Of a DNA stretch of 64,000 bases, positions 38,201-51,100 are shown piece after piece. A program made the translations under genes and the position numbers. The notes under the pieces are model-generated. The model saw only the letters and a list, made by a program, of their open reading frames with translations. It did no database searches and had not been told where the DNA came from. The stretch is from contig CAZYTX010000007.1 in assembly GCA_964650485.1 (NCBI GenBank), forward strand, positions 1 through 64,000, read 5' to 3'. Source of the stretch: CAZYTX01 sp964650485. Lineage in GTDB: Bacteria; RBG-13-61-14; DATKZS01. How positions within the stretch are numbered: the stretch's first letter is position 1; every line of letters begins with the position of its first letter.

Positions 38201-41200
38201 ACCCGTGGCTGGCCGAACCTCCCCACCATGCCGAGCCGTCAACGTGCATGGTGAATTTGGTGGCGTTGTCAGCGGAGATGAACGCGCCCACAGAATCGTA
38301 AACCTCGCAGGTCACGAACACCGTGTCACCCGTCATGGCCGTGGCCGGGTCCGTGCACACCACGCCGTAAGGGTCGCCCACTGTCGGGTCAATCGGGTCC
38401 GAGTCCAGGCCGTCCTGGATCCCCCCGTCGTCCGTGTCCGTGTCGTGCGGGTCCGAGCCCCACACCCATTCCCAGTAGTCGCTGAGCAGGTCGTCGTCGG
38501 TGTCCGTGTCCAAGGGGTCGGTGGTAAAGGCGTACTCGTCCCCGTTTACGAGGCTGTCCCCGTCAAGGTCGCCCGTAGCGTCGGCAGGATCAAGCGGGTC
38601 CAAGCCGTAATAAGCCTCCCACCCGTCCGGCATTCCATCTCCGTCGCTGTCCGGGTCGCACGGGTCCGTCTCCCCGGCGTCAACCACCGTGTTCAGGTTC
38701 AGGTCCTCGCCCCTCATGCACACAACGGTGGCGCCGTCGTAAACAGCAGTGTCCCCGTCGCACAGCCCGTCCAACTCGGAGTCCGGCAAAGTGGGGTCAG
38801 TGCAGTAAGCGTCCTCCACTCCGTCTTCAAGGCCGTCTCCGTCGGTGTCAGGGTTGCCAGCGTCAGTGCCGATGTCGTACTCGTACCCGTTGGTAAGCCC
38901 GTCGCCGTCAGCATCCCCGGTGGTATCCGCGGCCAGCGGGTCGAGCCCGTTTTCCACCTCGTAGCCGTCTGTCATCCCGTCCCCGTCGCTGTCCGGGTTG
39001 CAGGGATCGGTCTCGCCCGGGTCCACCACCCCGTTGTTATTCAGGTCCTCCCCGAAGGTGGTCCCGTCTATCAGGCCGTCCGCGTCAGTGTCCGGGTCTA
39101 TTATGTCCGTGCAGTAGGACTCCTCCAGCCCGTCAGGAAGACCGTCGCCGTCCGAGTCCGCGCTCAGGGGGTCGCTGCCATAGGTGTTGTACTCCGTGCC
39201 GTCGCTGATCCCGTCGCCGTCAGTGTCCGGGTTTTTCGGGTCGGTGCCCAGGTAGAGCTCGGTGGTTGACAGCAGCCCGTCGCCGTCAAGGTCGCCGGCG
39301 TCGCTGGAATCGCAGGGGTCCAGGTCCCAGAAGCGCTCGTCACCGTCCTCCATGGAGTCGCCGTCAGTGTCAACCTTGTTGGGGTCAGTGCAGTTGGCCG
39401 CGGTGGTCCCGGACAGGGTCTCGGTGTCGTCGGTCAGCCCGTCCCCGTCGCTGTCAGTGTTCAATGGGTCGGTGCCGCGGTCCGTGTCGCTCACCCACAC
39501 CCCGGTGTTGGTCTCCCAGCCGTCGAGCAGCCCGTCCCCGTCGCTGTCCGGGTCGAGCGGGTCAGTGCCGTTTAACAGCTCGGCGCCGTCGTCCACGCCG
39601 TCCCCGTCGCTGTCCGCGTTCAGCGGGTCGGTGCCAAGCATGTCCTCGTCCCCGTCGAATATGCCGTCCCGGTCCGTGTCCTCGGCCAGGGGGTCGGTGT
39701 CCAAGCCCGGGGTGTAGTCTGAAGGGTCTCCGTCCCTGTTTATTTCGTCATAATCCGAGATCCCGTCACCATCGCTGTCAGTATTTTCGGGGTCAGTGCC
39801 GAGTTCTGCTTCCAGCCCGTCGCTCAGCCCGTCCCCGTCGCTGTCCATCGTGGTTACAATGAAGTTCCCGCTCACGGAATCGCCGGCCAGGTACTCGATC
39901 TCGATTGCAAGGTCCTGGTCAGGGCAGTCGAATTCCACTGATGCGGACAGCTCCAGTTCCACCTGCACCAGCCCGTCGTTGTTCGCTGCCTGGAAAAAGG
40001 CGGGGGAGAGCAGGTAGGTGCGCGTATGGGGGGCCGGCGAGCAGCGCTGCGCCGGCGAGTACACGTCGTAGAGGAGCTCTCCTTGCGCCTCCAGCCACAC
40101 CGTTATGGTCTCGGTGCCATCATCAAAGTCGCCCCGCGAGTACACGTTCATGGTCACGCTGTGGCGCGGAGCCGGCAGGTACTCGGGAATGGCAAAGGTG
40201 TAGAGCACATCAGGGGACGTAAGCTCCTGGGCGCCGCCGAAGTCGTAAGTCTGCTCGCCCTGGTCCAGGATAATGCTCACGCTCTCCTCCACGGTGTCAG
40301 TAAGACCGATGACCGCGCGGCCGCCGGATACGCGCACCGCCACCGAACTGGTGCCCGCGCCGTACAAAAGCGTGCCCACGTTGGCTTTAGGCCCGAACTC
40401 CACCGAGTTGGAAGCCGACACCGCCGTAAGGTATATGACCGTCTCGTTGTCCACGAAGATCAGGTTGCCAAGCGCGTCCTCCACCCTGGCCTCGACCTCC
40501 ATGACCTCGCCCACCTCGGTGTCATCAACATCCTCGAGCACCAGCCACACCGGGTCGCCAAAACCGGGGTCGAGCGGGTCGCTGCCAAGCACGTTGACCT
40601 CGTCACCGTCATTCACTCCACCGCCGTCGGTGTCGGGATCGAGCGGGTCCGTGCCAACGGTGTTGCTCTCCATGGTGTCGGTAAGCCCGTCGTTGTCGTC
40701 GTCCAGGTCGGTGTTGTTGCCGATGCCGTCACCGTCGGTGTCCAGCCATTCGGTGGAATCCTCCGGGAAGGCGTCGCACACGTCGCCGTAACCGTCCCCG
40801 TCCGTGTCACCCTGGAGCGGGTTTGATACGTAGGGGCAGTTGTCAGAGTTGTCACCCAGGCAGTCCCCGTCGCTGTCCTGGAACTCGTCGGGGTCGTTGG
40901 GGAAGGCGTCGGTGGAGTCGGGCGAGGAGTCGGCGTCGCTGTCCGGGTTGGTCGGGTCCGTGACCCAGTCCTGGCACCCATCCCCGTCCGTGTCCACTAT
41001 CTCCTCGCCGTCCAGGAGACCGTCGCCGTCCGTATCCTGCACGAACGGGTCCGAGCCCCATACCAGGACCTCGTCACCGTCGCTGGCCCCGTCATCGTCC
41101 GTGTCCGGGTCGGCCGGGTCAGTGCCGATGGAGAACTCGGTTTTGTCTGGAAGACCGTCACCGTCGCTGTCGTCCCCGGACATGGGTGTGGCCACGCCCA

Positions 41201-44200
41201 CCGACTCGGGACCGGCCTGGGCAAAGTTCGCAGGACTCTCGGTGTCGTAAGCGAAGGCCGAGTAGTAGTAAGTGATCCCGTTGGTAAGACCCGAGTCCAC
41301 CATGTTGTCCGCGTTGCCGGCGCCGGTGCTCGGGCCCGAGTAGACCGCGGTCCCGTCCGCGGGGGAAGCCGGGAAGTCCGAGGTCGAGGAGCGTATCACC
41401 AGCCCTCCGAAGTCAGCGTCCGATGGGTTGGTCCAGCTCAGCGTCACCTGACCGTTGCCGGCAACCGCGTCAAAGTCAATGACCGGCCCCGGCGGGGTGT
41501 TGTCCTCGTGGATGGGAGCCGCAAGCGAGTTGTCGCCGGCGTTGATCGCGCTCTCCGCGCCCAGCGAGTCCTCGGAATTGACCGCGTAATAAAAGTCCCC
41601 ATCGGTCGAGTCCGGCACCGTGTAGTCGAAGCTCAGGGCCGTATCTCCCTTTGCCACCCGCACCGCGTCGGCCAGGTTCGAGGAGCTGATGGCAGCGGTG
41701 TGCCTGTACACGTTGTAGGTCACGTCCGCGGTCGAGCCCGCGGTCCAGGAGAGCGAGGTTATGCCGGTGCCGCTGTCATAGGACGCGGTCAGGCTGGACG
41801 GCGCTGCAGGGGGCACGGGCGCCGCGCCCGAGGAGGGCGTGGCCTTGTCAAGCGAGTCCGGCCCGGTCCCCGAGTAGTTGGGGACCTCGTCGTAGGCGAA
41901 CGCGCTGTAGTAGTAGGTGGTGTCGTTTTCAGCCGAGGTGTCGTTGTACCCGGTGCCCATGCCGTTGTACACGGTAATATCGCCGTCAGTATGGCTCGCG
42001 GGGTAGTCCGATGTGCTCCTCCGGACCAGCACTCCTGCAAAGTCCGCGTCCGCAGGGTTGGTCCAGGAAAGGCTGACCACGTCGTCTCCGGCAATGGCCT
42101 CGAAGCCCGACACCCCGGCCGGGGCCTTGGTGTCAACCGGCGCCGCGGAGACCGTGTTCGATGGCTGGGTGTCAGCGTTCGGGACCTCGTCCTCGGCAAC
42201 CACCGCGAAGTAATAGGTCACATCGTCCGTAAGCCCGGTGACGCTGAAAGAGTTTGACGCAGGCCCGACAGAACCGCCTTCCGTGGCCCCGTCCGCGATC
42301 ACGTCGCTGAACACGATCGAGCTGTAATAGACCCTGTACAAGGCGATGTCCGTCTCCGGTCCCTGCAGCCAGCTCACCTGGACCTCGCCCTCCGTGCCGG
42401 CTGGAGATGACGCCGAGACCCCGGTCACGTCCGCGGGGGCGAGGTCGTCCACGGGTGCATTAGAGAGGCTCTCGCCCAAAGGAATGGAGGTGTTTTCATT
42501 GCCGTCGTCGTCAAACGCGGTGACAGCGAACCAGTAGGTTGTGTCGTCCACGAGCCCGGTTATGGTTGCCGCGGTGGCGCCCGGCAGCACCGAGTCCACC
42601 GGGGTGAGCAGGCTTACGTCAGATATCTCCAACAGCGCCTGGTAGACATAGTACCCTGCCAGGTCCGGGTCAGTGACCGGGGCCCAGGAAACCCTTAAGG
42701 TCCCCTCGGTGTTGGTCACGGTGTCCACTGAGAGAACGTCAACCGCGGCAGGTGCGGTGGTGTCCGTGGGCATGGCCGAGTCGGTTGTAACCGAGGTGTT
42801 CTCGTTTCCCGAGGAGTCAATGGCCGTGACCGCGAACCAGTAGGTTGTGCCGTCCACGAGCCCGGTTATGGTGGCCCCGGAGGCGGTTCCCGGCTCCAGG
42901 TGTATTGGTGTCATGCTGTCAACCGTGCTGAAGTCGGATACGTCTGCATATACCCTGAACTCTTTGGTGTCTCCTCCCGGGTTCGAGTAAGCGCTCCAGT
43001 CGAGGTAAACCGAGCCGCTCTGCCCGGTGTCCGTGGCTGTTATGGAGACCGCGGGCGGAGCTGTAACGTCCGTGCTTGTCACCATGGCCACCGCGCCAGA
43101 TTCTGCGGAGGCGTAGTTGGCCGGGCTCATGGAGTCGTACGCGAACGCTGCATAGTACATGGTGCCCGATACCCCGGAGTCGGTGCAGGTGGCGGTTCCA
43201 GCGGCCACGTCGCACACCAGTGAGCCATCGTCCTGGTCCGCGGGGTAAGAGGAAGCGCTGCTGCGCACCATGATCCCGGCAAGGTCCGCGTCCCCGGGAT
43301 CGGTCCAGTTAAGCGTGACCGTGTTTCCGCTCTGGTTCGCGGAAAGGTTTGTCACCGAGCCGGGCGGTGTGTTGTCCTCGTAAAGACCCGTGATGGTGCC
43401 GTTCTCGCCGCCGGTTATGGTGGTGTTCTCCACCGTGGACGAGCTGGTCACGGCGTAATAAAAATATCCCTGGGTGCTCGGGGGAACGCTGTAGTCGAAG
43501 CTCATGGTGGTGACCGAGGCAGCAAGTCCGGATGCCACCCTCACAGCATCGGCAAGATTGGCGCTGGTAATGGCCGAGGTGTGGCGGTAGACGTTGTAGT
43601 CCACCGTGGTGGTCCCGCTCCACTGCACGGTCGTCTCCTGGGTGGTGTTGCTGTAGCTCGCGCTTATGCCCGTGGGCGCCGGTGGTTCCGTGGCCGCCTC
43701 CGAGGACGGGTATGCCTTGTCCACCGAACCCGTGCCCAGGGAGGATACGTTCCCGTCGTCGTCAACGGCAAAAGCGGCATAGTAATAATATACGGTGTCA
43801 TCTGTAACGCCGGTGTCAATGAAGTCCGCGGTGGCGCCGCTGTATACGCTTGTGCCGTCGGTCACGTCCGCGGGGAACCTCCCGTCGTCACGGCGCACCA
43901 GGATGAAGTGCGAGAAGTCCGTTGCAGCGGACGGGTCCCATGACAGTGACACCTGGCCCGAGCCTGCGGTCGCCTGGAAGTTGGTCACCTCCGCTGGTGC
44001 CAGGGTGTCAACCGGCGAACCGGTTACAACCTCTGAAGGCGCAGTGTCAATGTTACCGGCATCATCCTCGGCCACCACAGTGAAGAAGTAGGTGGCCCCG
44101 TCAACCAGACCGGATACGACGTACTCGTATACGCCCGCGCCCACGCTGCCGGCGAGCGTCGCTCCGGAGGACACGTCGGTTATCAGGGTGGACGAGTAGT

Positions 44201-47200
44201 ATACGTGGTAGAGCACCACGTCGCCGTCGCCCGGCGACCAGCTCACAAGCATCTCTCCCTCTGTGCCAAAGACCGTGTCCGCTGACAGGCCGGTCACGTC
44301 GGAAGGGGCGAGGTCGTCGGTTGACGCCGCGGACGGGCTTTCCGCTGGAGTATTGTCCTGGTTGCCGTTCAGGTCGTAGGCCACCACAGCCACATAAGTG
44401 AGCACCCCGTCCGGCACGGTGATGTCCGCGGAAGTTGCCGATGGCCCCACGTCCGCGGCCAGGGTCGCGCCCGAGGTGACGTCTGAAATGGCGCCCGAGT
44501 AGCTGTAGTAAACCCGGTATCCTGCAAGGTCGCTTGCCGAGACCGCGCCCCATCCCACCTGGAGTGTGCCCTCCGCGGCGGCCTTGTCTGATACAGTCAC
44601 CGAGGTCACGTCCGGGGGAGGGGTAACGTCGGTGGGCATGGCCGAGTCGGTTGTAACCGAGGTGTTCTCGTTTCCCGAGGAGTCAATGGCCGTGACCGCG
44701 AACCAGTAGGTTGTGCCGTCCACGAGCCCGGTTATGGTGGCCCCGGAGGCGGTTCCCGGCTCCAGGTGTATTGGTGTCATGCTGTCAACCGTGCTGAAGT
44801 CGGATACGTCTGCATATACCCTGAACTCTTTGGTGTCTCCTCCCGGGTTCGAGTAAGCGCTCCAGTCGAGGTAAACCGAGCCGCTCTGCCCGGTGTCCGT
44901 GGCTGTTATGGAGACCGCGGGCGGAGCTGTAACGTCCGTGCTTGTCACCATGGCCACCGCGCCAGATTCTGCGGAGGCGTAGTTGGCCGGGCTCATGGAG
45001 TCGTACGCGAACGCTGCATAGTACATGGTGCCCGATACCCCGGAGTCGGTGCAGGTGGCGGTTCCAGCGGCCACGTCGCACACCAGTGAGCCATCGTCCT
45101 GGTCCGCGGGGTAAGAGGAAGCGCTGCTGCGCACCATGATCCCGGCAAGGTCCGCGTCCCCGGGATCGGTCCAGTTAAGCGTGACCGTGTTTCCGCTCTG
45201 GTTCGCGGAAAGGTTTGTCACCGAGCCGGGCGGTGTGTTGTCCTCGTAAAGACCCGTGATGGTGCCGTTCTCGCCGCCGGTTATGGTGGTGTTCTCCACC
45301 GTGGACGAGCTGGTCACGGCGTAATAAAAATATCCCTGGGTGCTCGGGGGAACGCTGTAGTCGAAGCTCATGGTGGTGACCGAGGCAGCAAGTCCGGATG
45401 CCACCCTCACAGCATCGGCAAGATTGGCGCTGGTAATGGCCGAGGTGTGGCGGTAGACGTTGTAGTCCACCGTGGTGGTCCCGCTCCACTGCACGGTCGT
45501 CTCCTGGGTGGTGTTGCTGTAGCTCGCGCTTATGCCCGTGGGCGCCGGTGGTTCCGTGGCCGCCTCCGAGGACGGGTATGCCTTGTCCACCGAACCCGTG
45601 CCCAGGGAGGATACGTTCCCGTCGTCGTCAACGGCAAAAGCGGCATAGTAATAATATACGGTGTCATCTGTAACGCCGGTGTCAATGAAGTCCGCGGTGG
45701 CGCCGCTGTATACGCTTGTGCCGTCGGTCACGTCCGCGGGGAACCTCCCGTCGTCACGGCGCACCAGGATGAAGTGCGAGAAGTCCGTTGCAGCGGACGG
45801 GTCCCATGACAGTGACACCTGGCCCGAGCCTGCGGTCGCCTGGAAGTTGGTCACCTCCGCTGGTGCCAGGGTGTCAACCGGCGAACCGGTTACAACCTCT
45901 GAAGGCGCAGTGTCAATGTTACCGGCATCATCCTCGGCCACCACAGTGAAGAAGTAGGTGGCCCCGTCAACCAGACCGGATACGACGTACTCGTATACGC
46001 CCGCGCCCACGCTGCCGGCGAGCGTCGCTCCGGAGGACACGTCGGTTATCAGGGTGGACGAGTAGTATACGTGGTAGAGCACCACGTCGCCGTCGCCCGG
46101 CGACCAGCTCACAAGCATCTCTCCCTCTGTGCCAAAGACCGTGTCCGCTGACAGGCCGGTCACGTCGGAAGGGGCGAGGTCGTCGGTTGACGCCGCGGAC
46201 GGGCTTTCCGCTGGAGTATTGTCCTGGTTGCCGTTCAGGTCGTAGGCCACCACAGCCACATAAGTGAGCACCCCGTCCGGCACGGTGATGTCCGCGGAAG
46301 TTGCCGATGGCCCCACGTCCGCGGCCAGGGTCGCGCCCGAGGTGACGTCTGAAATGGCGCCCGAGTAGCTGTAGTAAACCCGGTATCCTGCAAGGTCGCT
46401 TGCCGAGACCGCGCCCCATCCCACCTGGAGTGTGCCCTCCGCGGCGGCCTTGTCTGATACAGTCACCGAGGTCACGTCCGGGGGAGGGGTAACGTCGGTG
46501 GGAATAACACTTTGTGACGTGACGTTGGGGTCTTCGTTTCCCGACAGGTCAACCGCGGTAACCGCGAACCAGTACTGAGTTCCGTCTGTAAGTCCTGAGA
46601 TTGTAATGCTGGTTGTTGTGGCCGCGGCCACCCGTTCGGGGGTCATTGATGAAACGTCGCTGAAACTTGCGAGCGACTGGTAAACCCTGTATTCATCCAG
46701 GTCAGGCGGTGGCGAGTATCCGGACCATTCAATTGATACAGCACCTCCGGTTTGTAAATCCGTTACTGTGAAAGCCGGCGGATTGGGCGCGGTGGTATCA
46801 GTGGTCCCCGTCGAGGGATAAGCCTTGTCCATGGACCCGCTCCCCAGCCTGGATACGTTCCCGTCGTCATCAACGGCAAAGGCGGAGTAATAATACCAGT
46901 AGGTATCATTTACAACGTCGTTATCAACGGCACTTGTCCCGGTCCCGGTGTAGACAACGGTTTCCCCGTCCCCTATGCTTTCCGGGTACCTGTCGTTGGT
47001 CCTTCTTACCACCACGAAGTTTATAAAGTCGTCCGCGGTGCACCCGTCCCATGCCAGTGTTACCTGTGAAGTCTGTCCCGTGGCCGAAAAGCCGGTGACA
47101 TGTCCCGGCGCAACCGTGTCCTGGGGCACGGCGCTCACCACCTCAGAAGGCTGGGTGTCCTTGTTGCCGGCGTCGTCTCTTGCCACCACCGCGAAGTAGT

Positions 47201-48152
47201 ATGTGGTGTTGTTTATAAGCCCTGTTATTGTAACCTGGAGCATCATGGTGTCGCCCGCCAGGGTTGCCGCGGAGATATCGGTGAACTGGGACTGCGAGTA
47301 GTAGACCTCATAGCCAACAACGTCTGTTGCCGTGGTGGGGCTCCAGCTCACGATCACTGTGCCGTCGGCGCCCTCGGGTGATGAAGCCGCGACCCCTGTC
47401 ACGTCCGGCGGGACCACGTCATCGAGTGGAGTCCCGGCCATGCTCTCGCCCGGCGGTATGGTGTTGTCCTGGTTGCCTGCGGTGTCGAATGCAGTCACAG
47501 CGAACCAGTACTGTGTGTTGTCAGTCAGCCCTGTGACCTTTAATGAGGTGGAGCCGGGGGCCATGGTGGTCATTGGGGTGAGAGCGCTGACGTCGGAGAT
47601 CTCCTGCGTGTCCTGGTATATACGGTACCCTGCCACGTCGGACTCTGTAGCCTGGCTCCAGGTGAGCATCAAGGACCCTTCCTCCCCGGCCACGTCGTTC
47701 ACCGAGAGCATGTCCACGGCCGCGGGGGGCGAGTCCGTGGGGGTTGCGCTGACAGTGCTGACCGAAGGTTCCTCGTTGCCTCCCAGGTCAACCGCGGTGA
47801 CGGCGAAGTAATAGAGCACGTCGTTGTCAAGACCGGTTACCGACACACTGGAAGCGGTTGCGCCGGCGACCATCACTGGCGTCATTTCTGACACGTCGCT
47901 GAATTCACCGGTGGACTTGTACACCCTGAACTCTGCGGTGTCTTCATCAGGATTCTGGTACGGGCTCCAGTCGACGTCCACCTGGCTTCCGGTCCCGGGG
48001 TCGGTCGCGGTGAGCTCGTCCGCGGCCAGTGCCGGCGGCGGGTTGTCCACCGTTACCGACTCCTTTTGCTCCTCTATCTTTTCCGGCACGGGGCAGGATG
48101 AGAGGATAAACATTGCCAGAATTCCCAAGGCAGTCCCGATCTTGGCTCTCAT
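23247..48152 (-). CDS. giant multidomain lipoprotein / putative adhesin (8301 residues)
   Basis: This single uninterrupted frame spans 24.9 kb. The signal peptide ends in a lipobox (ILSSC, Cys19) with Pro at +2, so outer-membrane lipidation is likely. By residue: 22 FN3 domains (about 38-2325); then DxDxDGLxD calcium-type repeats (thrombospondin-3-like) separating other modules. An Ig-like module beginning G-D/G-P recurs eight times (starts near 2532, 3259, 4261, 6367, 6860, 7215, 7690, 8025). Five of these are followed by a two-cysteine beta module. Two seven-repeat propellers lie near 3753-4111 and 4665-5017, a C-type lectin domain near 5192-5312, an alpha/beta domain near 5777-6005, a PPC-like domain near 6117-6245, a nidogen-like domain near 6565-6762, and MAM-like jelly rolls at the ends of the modules at 7215 and 8025. 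There is no sorting signal at the C-terminus. AAGGAG precedes the ATG. It is the last gene of its operon. Function as adhesin is inferred. Confidence 0.9.
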   Translation of the reverse strand: MRAKIGTALGILAMFILSSCPVPEKIEEQKESVTVDNPPPALAADELTATDPGTGSQVDVDWSPYQNPDEDTAEFRVYKSTGEFSDVSEMTPVMVAGATASSVSVTGLDNDVLYYFAVTAVDLGGNEEPSVSTVSATPTDSPPAAVDMLSVNDVAGEEGSLMLTWSQATESDVAGYRIYQDTQEISDVSALTPMTTMAPGSTSLKVTGLTDNTQYWFAVTAFDTAGNQDNTIPPGESMAGTPLDDVVPPDVTGVAASSPEGADGTVIVSWSPTTATDVVGYEVYYSQSQFTDISAATLAGDTMMLQVTITGLINNTTYYFAVVARDDAGNKDTQPSEVVSAVPQDTVAPGHVTGFSATGQTSQVTLAWDGCTADDFINFVVVRRTNDRYPESIGDGETVVYTGTGTSAVDNDVVNDTYWYYYSAFAVDDDGNVSRLGSGSMDKAYPSTGTTDTTAPNPPAFTVTDLQTGGAVSIEWSGYSPPPDLDEYRVYQSLASFSDVSSMTPERVAAATTTSITISGLTDGTQYWFAVTAVDLSGNEDPNVTSQSVIPTDVTPPPDVTSVTVSDKAAAEGTLQVGWGAVSASDLAGYRVYYSYSGAISDVTSGATLAADVGPSATSADITVPDGVLTYVAVVAYDLNGNQDNTPAESPSAASTDDLAPSDVTGLSADTVFGTEGEMLVSWSPGDGDVVLYHVYYSSTLITDVSSGATLAGSVGAGVYEYVVSGLVDGATYFFTVVAEDDAGNIDTAPSEVVTGSPVDTLAPAEVTNFQATAGSGQVSLSWDPSAATDFSHFILVRRDDGRFPADVTDGTSVYSGATADFIDTGVTDDTVYYYYAAFAVDDDGNVSSLGTGSVDKAYPSSEAATEPPAPTGISASYSNTTQETTVQWSGTTTVDYNVYRHTSAITSANLADAVRVASGLAASVTTMSFDYSVPPSTQGYFYYAVTSSSTVENTTITGGENGTITGLYEDNTPPGSVTNLSANQSGNTVTLNWTDPGDADLAGIMVRSSASSYPADQDDGSLVCDVAAGTATCTDSGVSGTMYYAAFAYDSMSPANYASAESGAVAMVTSTDVTAPPAVSITATDTGQSGSVYLDWSAYSNPGGDTKEFRVYADVSDFSTVDSMTPIHLEPGTASGATITGLVDGTTYWFAVTAIDSSGNENTSVTTDSAMPTDVTPPPDVTSVTVSDKAAAEGTLQVGWGAVSASDLAGYRVYYSYSGAISDVTSGATLAADVGPSATSADITVPDGVLTYVAVVAYDLNGNQDNTPAESPSAASTDDLAPSDVTGLSADTVFGTEGEMLVSWSPGDGDVVLYHVYYSSTLITDVSSGATLAGSVGAGVYEYVVSGLVDGATYFFTVVAEDDAGNIDTAPSEVVTGSPVDTLAPAEVTNFQATAGSGQVSLSWDPSAATDFSHFILVRRDDGRFPADVTDGTSVYSGATADFIDTGVTDDTVYYYYAAFAVDDDGNVSSLGTGSVDKAYPSSEAATEPPAPTGISASYSNTTQETTVQWSGTTTVDYNVYRHTSAITSANLADAVRVASGLAASVTTMSFDYSVPPSTQGYFYYAVTSSSTVENTTITGGENGTITGLYEDNTPPGSVTNLSANQSGNTVTLNWTDPGDADLAGIMVRSSASSYPADQDDGSLVCDVAAGTATCTDSGVSGTMYYAAFAYDSMSPANYASAESGAVAMVTSTDVTAPPAVSITATDTGQSGSVYLDWSAYSNPGGDTKEFRVYADVSDFSTVDSMTPIHLEPGTASGATITGLVDGTTYWFAVTAIDSSGNENTSVTTDSAMPTDTTAPAAVDVLSVDTVTNTEGTLRVSWAPVTDPDLAGYYVYQALLEISDVSLLTPVDSVLPGATAATITGLVDDTTYWFAVTAFDDDGNENTSIPLGESLSNAPVDDLAPADVTGVSASSPAGTEGEVQVSWLQGPETDIALYRVYYSSIVFSDVIADGATEGGSVGPASNSFSVTGLTDDVTYYFAVVAEDEVPNADTQPSNTVSAAPVDTKAPAGVSGFEAIAGDDVVSLSWTNPADADFAGVLVRRSTSDYPASHTDGDITVYNGMGTGYNDTSAENDTTYYYSAFAYDEVPNYSGTGPDSLDKATPSSGAAPVPPAAPSSLTASYDSGTGITSLSWTAGSTADVTYNVYRHTAAISSSNLADAVRVAKGDTALSFDYTVPDSTDGDFYYAVNSEDSLGAESAINAGDNSLAAPIHEDNTPPGPVIDFDAVAGNGQVTLSWTNPSDADFGGLVIRSSTSDFPASPADGTAVYSGPSTGAGNADNMVDSGLTNGITYYYSAFAYDTESPANFAQAGPESVGVATPMSGDDSDGDGLPDKTEFSIGTDPADPDTDDDGASDGDEVLVWGSDPFVQDTDGDGLLDGEEIVDTDGDGCQDWVTDPTNPDSDADSSPDSTDAFPNDPDEFQDSDGDCLGDNSDNCPYVSNPLQGDTDGDGYGDVCDAFPEDSTEWLDTDGDGIGNNTDLDDDNDGLTDTMESNTVGTDPLDPDTDGGGVNDGDEVNVLGSDPLDPGFGDPVWLVLEDVDDTEVGEVMEVEARVEDALGNLIFVDNETVIYLTAVSASNSVEFGPKANVGTLLYGAGTSSVAVRVSGGRAVIGLTDTVEESVSIILDQGEQTYDFGGAQELTSPDVLYTFAIPEYLPAPRHSVTMNVYSRGDFDDGTETITVWLEAQGELLYDVYSPAQRCSPAPHTRTYLLSPAFFQAANNDGLVQVELELSASVEFDCPDQDLAIEIEYLAGDSVSGNFIVTTMDSDGDGLSDGLEAELGTDPENTDSDGDGISDYDEINRDGDPSDYTPGLDTDPLAEDTDRDGIFDGDEDMLGTDPLNADSDGDGVDDGAELLNGTDPLDPDSDGDGLLDGWETNTGVWVSDTDRGTDPLNTDSDGDGLTDDTETLSGTTAANCTDPNKVDTDGDSMEDGDERFWDLDPCDSSDAGDLDGDGLLSTTELYLGTDPKNPDTDGDGISDGTEYNTYGSDPLSADSDGDGLPDGLEESYCTDIIDPDTDADGLIDGTTFGEDLNNNGVVDPGETDPCNPDSDGDGMTDGYEVENGLDPLAADTTGDADGDGLTNGYEYDIGTDAGNPDTDGDGLEDGVEDAYCTDPTLPDSELDGLCDGDTAVYDGATVVCMRGEDLNLNTVVDAGETDPCDPDSDGDGMPDGWEAYYGLDPLDPADATGDLDGDSLVNGDEYAFTTDPLDTDTDDDLLSDYWEWVWGSDPHDTDTDDGGIQDGLDSDPIDPTVGDPYGVVCTDPATAMTGDTVFVTCEVYDSVGAFISADNATKFTMHVDGSAWWGGSASHGSVLEGGGTQSIKVQVADGYVTAQLTDSVDETVMVWLDDSEGLGLDIFRTAQYDSPLLYITSNNSESYYPSITGITEPMFSDGQFTMVARGDINATSEKFYMYLLPDWYWLDYYFDTTGYPQCSSSYSYHSHSFPQSDLEGQITDGTLDLYVYKYSDVDYICTYNDFFVRFQYTTVENVNATFVGLTADSDGDGITNGDELNLGTDPYNPDTDGDLLSDYDELDFDGDPTTYTPGVDSDPLNPDTDGDGMTDGYEYSHSCVDILTGDSSGDPDSDTLSNLTEFGYNTDPCSEDTDSDGMLDNQEVVYGCLMATTADDGADPDGDLLDNAYELDIATDPCNPDTDGDGIDDGVEDGLTCMDPLAGDSLADPDSDGLTNIEEYGYGTDQCEPDTDGDGMDDGTEVSISCLDPLTGDSLEDPDLDGVNNIDEVALATDPCPVESRITYNPSNSAAPDILWNGAEFSLGWVNYTDDTVMFNRVNASGDTVGPNRVISGPGLGVWWPRMAMGATTYGITYTGGDDIYLDVLKLSGDSISTGVLLNGDTANTSWEPEIAWNGSEYGIVWDGDPENDGFEIMFTRVSEEGDTVWPDKRITYSGGGWWREYESIAWSDSLSEYGISWSDDREGSDYKLFFTRITAAGDTVGPAKKIVDNTTSAYHTSLVWNGGGWAVAWRDHRDGNGEIYFKLLDLNGDTLTGDVRVTHDPGTSSAPRLAWTGSEYAIAWEDDRNGLWGVFMTRLDASGNKKAVDYPVAPGDSFSSSVPSMAWSDTLQAYGLSWSDNRDGNPEVYFRLVKFEDRDGDGLSDYDEVYGFGSDPLLVETDGDSLLDYDEVVVYGTDPTTADTDNDGMPDDYEVSNACLDPVTGDSLDDPDGDGLSNLGEYLNGDDPCVSNGATATLDTDGDSITNWDEYNLYGTDPYSADTDGGGSNDWDELMVMSTDPLDPTVGDPYRIRILDPAMVLTGETMVVTYRVEDSTGALIYASDTVEITATATGSAVFDGASTGTVLSGAGTGSMRVQFEAGLLALESIDSTGETVIFGMASSNTIELWGSTSMASPSLSTGRFVYQQTFAGLTAVPGGDGSIIVYSRGDFDGLDENIRVYAEAWGDSLLADYVPGMECSSTLHEHGIALTQSQLIRFLEDDAMEWAVGIGAGVNVNACPSDLILEFYYAVGAEGIFLDPAGDNDGDGMTNGDEFTRACLDPLYADSITDFDGDSLGNAAELSVGTDPCVLDTDSDWMDDGWETDYGCVDALVADSVDDADGDMLSNFYEYNASNTDPCLADTDGDGLSDYEEINAYGTDPLLADTDSDGMDDGWEVAYSCLDPGLDDSGQDPDLDGFDNLAEYGSSTDPCPVGGRVTYAGAIHPALSWTGAEFGLAFSGNGIEFTRINASGDTVGQAKTISPAGLTPIRTALAWSNTAFGGSAYVNGDTVYFSLVDRAGDTLAQPVEVSSGDTITWTNYPDLVYTGSEFGVVWEDDRGGGLVDIRFARINSSGVKEGATDDVQVSHKSAGDAGRASIAWADSVSEFGIAWRDGRNGVSDEIYFTTLDAAGGIVSTNKRITYRTAGNAEAPSLVWSGSNYGLAWHDSRPGNNEIYFTALDQSGDTIIPETRITHTADQSYDPSMVWTGAGYGLLWRESGQLFLARLDSEGARVGLDIPATPDNGFVHHDPRLAWGDTLSSYGFAWHDSHTGANEVYFGLLSVHDSDGDGLADYDEVYGYGTDPLSADSDGDGLTDDIEVAGCMDPNDPDTDDDMLCDGDTSVWDGSTALCYAGEDMDLDGSVDGNTETDPCSWDTDNDWMDDGWERDNACLDPLTGDSAADPDGDGLTNLYENELVFDKGIMVDPCVADSDGDGLSDGYEAATLSDSFECLINGNCGSVTGCQVYYLGGSVYLRCNSSVNWNTARSNCQSWGGDLVSITSLEEANFVTSFVNGSFWTGFNDIVSEGDWEWSSGDTVTYTRWYPGEPDTASYDCAYMEYRYGHWYDYDCGWNRYYVCESGMYLDAGKYDTDGGGLSDGDEVAGGYNGSYAGDDDGFADIDGGGEADLDEAFRGSRNYTSNDDPWVRMQNKWIKVGLTRYDGTMTSTYGWPEFGWLGLRYDEHGSFGPGYTDWITPSTDWELFTIELYYNSGSYYMNNNYPHNSYYDIPMESEYSHSGDAGRVLSRGSYQDFLGVEQTLILGDRSKHLTFEVRLRNTGDSDITSLRYMRSIDVDPGYHDGCSWTYNSLNDVFIENKLVMATSPCSPQQTLGIAVNEPSAVVSAEGNWTNDADAVLNSPRDPNGQSENSPVYMAINLGTLAPGGEESFRFHYILGGSTAEVVSIYNSLYPASSPDTDNDGLTDAEELIYGTDPADPDTDDDGLLDGAEVNTFGTDPLSADSDGDGLSDVDEVLLYLTDPWSPDTDSDTLSDWEEINDLLTDPNLADSDNDGLLDPDELNITGTLPMVADTDGDSISDGAEMMMSLGEVAIVSNQYSINYINASKQRRIVELLHENLDYLKVTRFHYLNQDQLSAWLRERKDGGVHDIVVVLDTGVAVFERGQDGSRAERWLKSGNEIIWVGDLPFGEHVYSDGSVYGGYWQGLRYIFDSNNRVSESYYQHYATTEEAGLYTPSMNTYYAARPMDISRAVYSADFSLEQRFAVYLQNWNYTDSGIIRHDPSGGRYLQFGTYGNISADTYAAVIEEMIENYLASHSPARFDPLVADDTSQDPDGDGLTNLGEYMAGTDPHAPDTDGDGLSDGDEVNLHGSDPTLVDTDQDFLTDAEEVNIYNTDPADPDTDSGGEPDGLEAANNQDPLSDTDDLTMLTESVEPEASRTDCQQLPVGSVVLGEMDGSVDWVDYYCVEVSSGQRIAFDVEALELGSNLWTWLDLYDTDAATWLTSSYMAIDEESRTEQADPYLIHEFDRGGTYYLELWGWSGPPIWYYLRVVELSGDMDGDTLTDIEETTAGADGFTTDPQNRDTDGDGLGDWHETVKIASIWGQPSDPNSLDGDGDGISDYDEYMIYGTNPASADTDGDGLSDYDEVFIYGSNPLDPDSDNGGALDGWDSYPLDSSRGDPVRVVFVGWHDVSDVVLGDTMWVKLTVLDGNWDEVLLDDYTRFTIHVDGLGGGSPVFGSSARQGQVIYGGGTDQVLVQAEGGHVTIGITGTIVEDVNIWLENSEADTNLDTSWNDTAQFIDPGLDSDNDGLVNSDELAWGTDPFNPDSDSDGLLDGYDEVLAYGTDPMDPDSDGGGESDGSEVMNGRDPLSAGDDFGSSSTCVLDGFTIVAPAFVEIAYSGTDTGVYTDDGHTVLDLGFEFEFFGEQYDQVSVGANGLLLMGSSINWYYWNEPIPDQGSPNKFIAPFWDDICISCVGRGNIYYQTGGTAPYRQFIVEWKDVPNIAGVDSHYTFEVILTESLNSIRFEYKDMRGSYSGGGSATIGLESDDGSMGVPYSYNEEGAVWSGLALLSRCHGPAGLDSDLDGLTDSLESNTVGTDPNDPDTDGDGALDGYQEYLWAGTDPLDPDTDDDGLSDGDEIAIGSDPFDPDTDGGGIKDGYDDDPLDPAVGDPYMVVLLQVTDVVQGETMWVSAEVRDAAHTLMTGDSATRFTIRSSGSALFTDMTTEGQVISGAGTHSALVQAAFGRVTVGVADSVAEEVTFKLKDTEGSGLVMLDSFTFDEDTYVQTINTYNYNDLLFPDTPKAHGDGTLTVYARSDLGSSSEYIDVESRLTSFYLGRAFDWSGSDCNTSYWSESFNISRDDLNSFRETDGIYFRATPSSYVDDFCTYNDIYMHLVYYVDVWATFHDQAGDRDGDGLTNGDEAFIHGTDPFDPDTDGDGLSDGDEVANGLDPLDPSDGTADPDGDGLTNAEEITVGTDPLDPDTDNDGLSDGEEVYLGSDGFVTDPFNPDTDLDWINDDVDPDPTDWQVGGPSQVQALDPVDVFIGDIMRVTYVTMDWMGDVSEYDDISRFTVTVTGSAVFTGDVIEGQVISGAGTNQMAVRVSGGRVTLLVSDDTPESVRFSAFDSHGLGFYFPGEVFFSDDVESGNPGWWTNTHNGTTGDLWHITDADAASPAHSWRLGIDSQNNYSTGNRISNSINSPWVWIPGPSAELQFNENYVTEQDYDLCQVDATADGWSYMQVRGPFSGSSGGFVERIGYDLTAFAENWVQLRFMFETGDEINNNYAGWFIDDIRVVSAGEQDGAFLADPSLDDDSDGLTNDEEINLYSTDPVNPDTDGDGINDGDEVNVYLTDPLDPDSDDDFLFDGEEVILGTDGYITDPNDADSDDDGVIDSQDSFPNDPGMSADQDGDGVDDSVDNCPEVANPGQEDADSDGWGDACDFCPNHYGDAVDIDGDGLCPDDDDDGDGLTDTMESNTVGSDPLDPDTDGGGMIDGLDTDPLDPAVGDPAKLSVTAPADVLRGETMSVTYQVNDASDNLLTADSVTRFTIKVSGSALFGSMASAGQVVSGGGTSQVLVQAASGRVTVLLTDAVAEDVYIYPLDTEGAGLDISGCYTDVATYESEEQAISDPNTFSFQDLPDAVVDTVTFTAYAQADLGGLEEYIKVWAEGLSGTQLGSVFYDTGLECPAAMQSESFDIAMAEFNDFNADQAVTLVTDLTPEVSETQCATNLIYVALSYVAGVEGTFMLDPALDEDGDALTNGVETSAGTDPKDPDSDGDGLCDGNTSVYDGSTQVCTPGEDLDLDGVVDGNTETDPLDPDTDNDGMDDGLDSDPLDPLVGGRYMVEVVQPSDVNVAQSMLVTYAVVDASGNTVVNDDLTRFTIFHDSESAQFQPSAEAGIILDYDPDRIDVRVENGVFSIYVTDTVVETVTFDAFDYENNGLMYPTTEVFSYDVESTATGWETDLQEGTFDDLWHITNTYYSSQWSSWWCGLEASNDYNTSRKIANGLISPWVSLTVPQPVLEFHESYSTEPAEDFVRVEATLSGATYSTVRSDLGGSSGGEVVTELDLSAWQGQTIRVRFTLETSDGAGNTFMGWWIDDIVMRNDMAKSASFTQ
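23986..41185 (-). repeat. thrombospondin-3-like DxDxDG calcium-binding repeats (coding)
   Basis: Blocks of the pattern [13 protein letters not shown](5)-GTDPLDPD recur dozens of times across this part of the giant gene, between the folded modules. At the DNA level they give a strong near-periodic GTCGGTGTCCGGGTC-type repeat with varying spacing. Such repeats bind calcium in known proteins and here would stiffen the stalk between modules. Confidence 0.85.
41186..48042 (-). repeat. array of 22 FN3 domains (coding)
   Basis: Each unit is about 104 residues and ends in the Y-F-A-V-T-A-D-GN type strand. By sequence the units fall into six classes (A-F) in the order ABCD-ABCDEF-ABCDEF-ABCDEF, which points to duplication of a six-domain block. 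Class E carries YNVYRHT, class D the VRR...DG pattern and class F the EDNTPPG linker. Confidence 0.8.
42766..46502 (-). repeat. perfect 1866-bp tandem duplication inside the FN3 array
   Basis: Positions 42766-44631 and 44632-46497 are identical as far as I can compare, plus a 5-bp GTGGG at the end. The period of 1866 bp is 622 codons, exactly six FN3 domains (classes B-C-D-E-F-A), so the frame is kept. The absence of even silent differences means a very recent event, ongoing gene conversion, or an assembly artefact. Confidence 0.9.
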
Positions 48153-48198
48153 GGCGGTCTCCTTTGTCCGTGTGCTCGTGACTTTATTCTCTTATTAT

Positions 48199-51100
48199 CT
48201 ATTTTCCCGTCTGTTCGGGGGACTCGGCGATGATCTCTTCCCGTGGGGCCCGCTTCTGTTTCTTGTTGGCCTCGATATAAGCGTCCACCGCGCTGTAGGT
48301 TCCAAGGCCCAGTATGGAGTAGACCAGCATGTTCCTCATTGCAATCTGGTCGGCGCCTTCATTGTAGGAATCAACTTCTCCCGTTGTGGAGTAGTCGTTA
48401 AAAGACTGCTGGCTCATCATGCTGAAGCCTGCCGCGCCCAGGATCAGCGCCAGGTCTGCTATCAGCATTATGCTTCCCTTGGTCTTCTTGTCTGAGATGT
48501 AATACTGTGATGATCCCGGCAGGAAGAAGGAGTACACTGACGCCATTACGGGCGCTTTCCTGCCTCCCAGGCCGGTCTCTTTTGCAAGCCCTGCTCCTGC
48601 GCCCTCCATGCCTCCGCCGGACACCCCCAGCACGGACATGATCTCTGTGACCAGCTTCTCCTCGATCTTGAAGATGTCGTTCACGTCGCCGCTGGCTGAA
48701 ACGGTCTTTAAGACCTCGCCGGTGCTGGTCTTTATCACCCTGGAGTCGGCGCGTATTGTGTCCTTCTGCACCTGGAAGAAGCCCACCAGCACCGCGTCGG
48801 CGCCCACGAGCTGTCCCACCTGGGGGGCCTTGTTCTCGTCCAGGTATGATGTTTTTGCCATCTGCATCTCTTCCATGACCCGCTCCATCTGGTCCCTCTC
48901 GATCATGTTCATCCCGGCCCTGCTCTTTAGCTCTGTCACCAGGTAGCCGGGTATGGCCTCCTCCAGGAAGTCGTACTTTGACTTGCCGCTAAGGTTCCTG
49001 AACCTGGAGACCGCCACGGTGTTTATGACCTCCTCTTCCGCGCCGGCCTCGCCGGCCTCGCCCACCCGGAAGCTCGCCTGGGAGATGATGTAGCTCTTGA
49101 ACTTCTCGATGTTTGGCTTCTCCTTCAAGGCCGCCATCTCCTCCGCTGTGAGGCCCACGTTCAAGGCGTCCGCTATCTTCATTGCAAGCTGCTCCTCGAG
49201 CTTGAATATCTCGTTCTCGTACCCTTGTATCTTCTCGGTGAGCAGCACCGATCCGGTCTCCACGTCCACCATGCGTGCGTCAATGCGCAGCTTCTTGTTG
49301 GACACCTGGTAGCTGCCCACAAGTATCACGCCCGCGCCCACGAGCTGTCCCACCTTGGGAGCGGTCTCCTGGTCCAGGAACCCGAGCATGCCGAGCTTCA
49401 TCTCCTCCAAAGCCTTGTCTATCTCCGCCCGCTCGACCAGGTATATTCCGGTGATCTTCTTCAAGTCGGTTGTAAGTGACTCTGCGATGCCCATCCCCAT
49501 CCACCTGTACTCGGGGTTGCCTGTTGCGTTCTTGAATGGCATCACCGCCAGGGTCTCGGCGCTCGATACGGCATCATCTATGAGGCTCAGGTCCGCTGCC
49601 GCGGGGGTGTACTCCGGGTTTTGGTCCACCACCTTCTGCAGGTGTTTCTTTGCCTGCTCCCCCTTTCCCATGTAGTAGAGCTCTTTTCCCTTGGCCAGGT
49701 CCCTCAAGGATGACAGCCCCAGAACGGGCTGGTCCAGCAGCGCTTTCTTTTCCGCCGCGGTCACAGGCACGTACTCGGGAATGAGCTCGACAAGGACTTC
49801 CCTTTCCATGGCGAACACGTCACCCGGGCTGCCGGTCTGGGATGCAGCGGCAATGACCCTTGTGGTCTCCACATCCACCAGGCGCGCGTCTATCTTCGCC
49901 CTGCCGTCCCTTACGGTATAGCTGCCGGTGAGGATGACCTCGGCGCCCAGGCGCTTGATAGCCGGGGAAGCCGAGCCCGGCGCCAGCGACTGCTCGCGCA
50001 TGAACTTGGAAAGCGCCGCGGGGTCCACCACCTGGAGGGATGTTATCATGGAGAGGTCCTGGACCATGATCTCGGAGATGCCGGTCCCGAGCCATGCCCA
50101 GCCTGGCTCCGATCCCGCGTTCCTGAGCTCGACCACCGCGATGGTCTTCTCCGGGGGGGCCTCCTCTCCGGTGATTGGCTCTTTGCCGAGGTCTTCCTTC
50201 TGCTGCCTGATCCGGGCCAGCTTTTCCCTTGCCTCCTGGCTGTCCTCCTTCTTTATGATCCACTCGAGCTCCCTTTCCGCCGCGGGGAAGTTGGGCAGGT
50301 GTGTATAGGTGGCTGAGAGCAGGTATCTGATCTCGGTGTTCTCGGGTGAAAGGGACAGTGCCCGGCGCAGATAGGGGTAGGCCTTCTCATACTCCTGCAT
50401 GTCATAAGAGAGCTTGCCCAGCCTGTAGAGCACCTCGGGGTTGTTGGGCTGCAGCTTTGCGGCCTGCTCCAGCGGCTCCTCTGCCTTTTCCAGCTCGCCT
50501 TGCTCGATGTACAAGGCGCCCAGTTGATGCCTTGCATCGAAGTGCTCGGGGTTCTTTTCCGCGAAGGCGGCAAGCCTTTTTATGGCCATCCTTTTATCGC
50601 CCTTTTGCTTCCACAGCAGCCCGGCCTGGTACGCGGCCTGCTTGTACTCGGGGTCCTTGTCAATGGTCTTCTCGAACTGCTCCAGGGCCTTGTCCTCGTT
50701 CGCGGTTGCCAAGTAGCATATGGCCAGGAGGTAGTGGTGCTCCGCCCCGGCCCCCTTCATGCGTGTGACGGTCTCGAGAGGGGGTATGGCCTTTTCAAAG
50801 GCCGCCCGCTCGTATGCGCTGTTAGCCAGCAGCACGTTGGCTTCCATGTTCTCAGGCATGAGCTCCGCGGCCCTTTGCAGGTGGTCCTCGGCTTTTTCCA
50901 CCTCCCCCTGTTCGAGCAGTATCTTTGCCAGTATGAGGTGCGCCTCGCCCATCCCCGGGCTCGCGGCTATTACCTGTTCGAGCTGTTTCCTGGCCGTGTC
51001 GTAATAGCCCTCTGAGTAGTTGAGCCTTGCCAGCGCCATTTTGGCCTCTATGTTCTCCGGCCTTTTGTCGAGCCCGTTCTCCAGGTAGATGCGGGCCCTC

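Noticed and set aside
23670..39269. Several plus-strand ORFs of 200-350 residues opposite the giant gene
   Set aside because: They follow the repeat structure of the calcium-type repeats in reverse and consist of Val/Gly/Arg/Ser-rich low-complexity sequence.
28560..41180. Regularly spaced short DNA repeats suggesting a CRISPR array
   Set aside because: The repeats are degenerate, in frame and encode DxDxDG motifs. Spacing varies and no cas genes are near.
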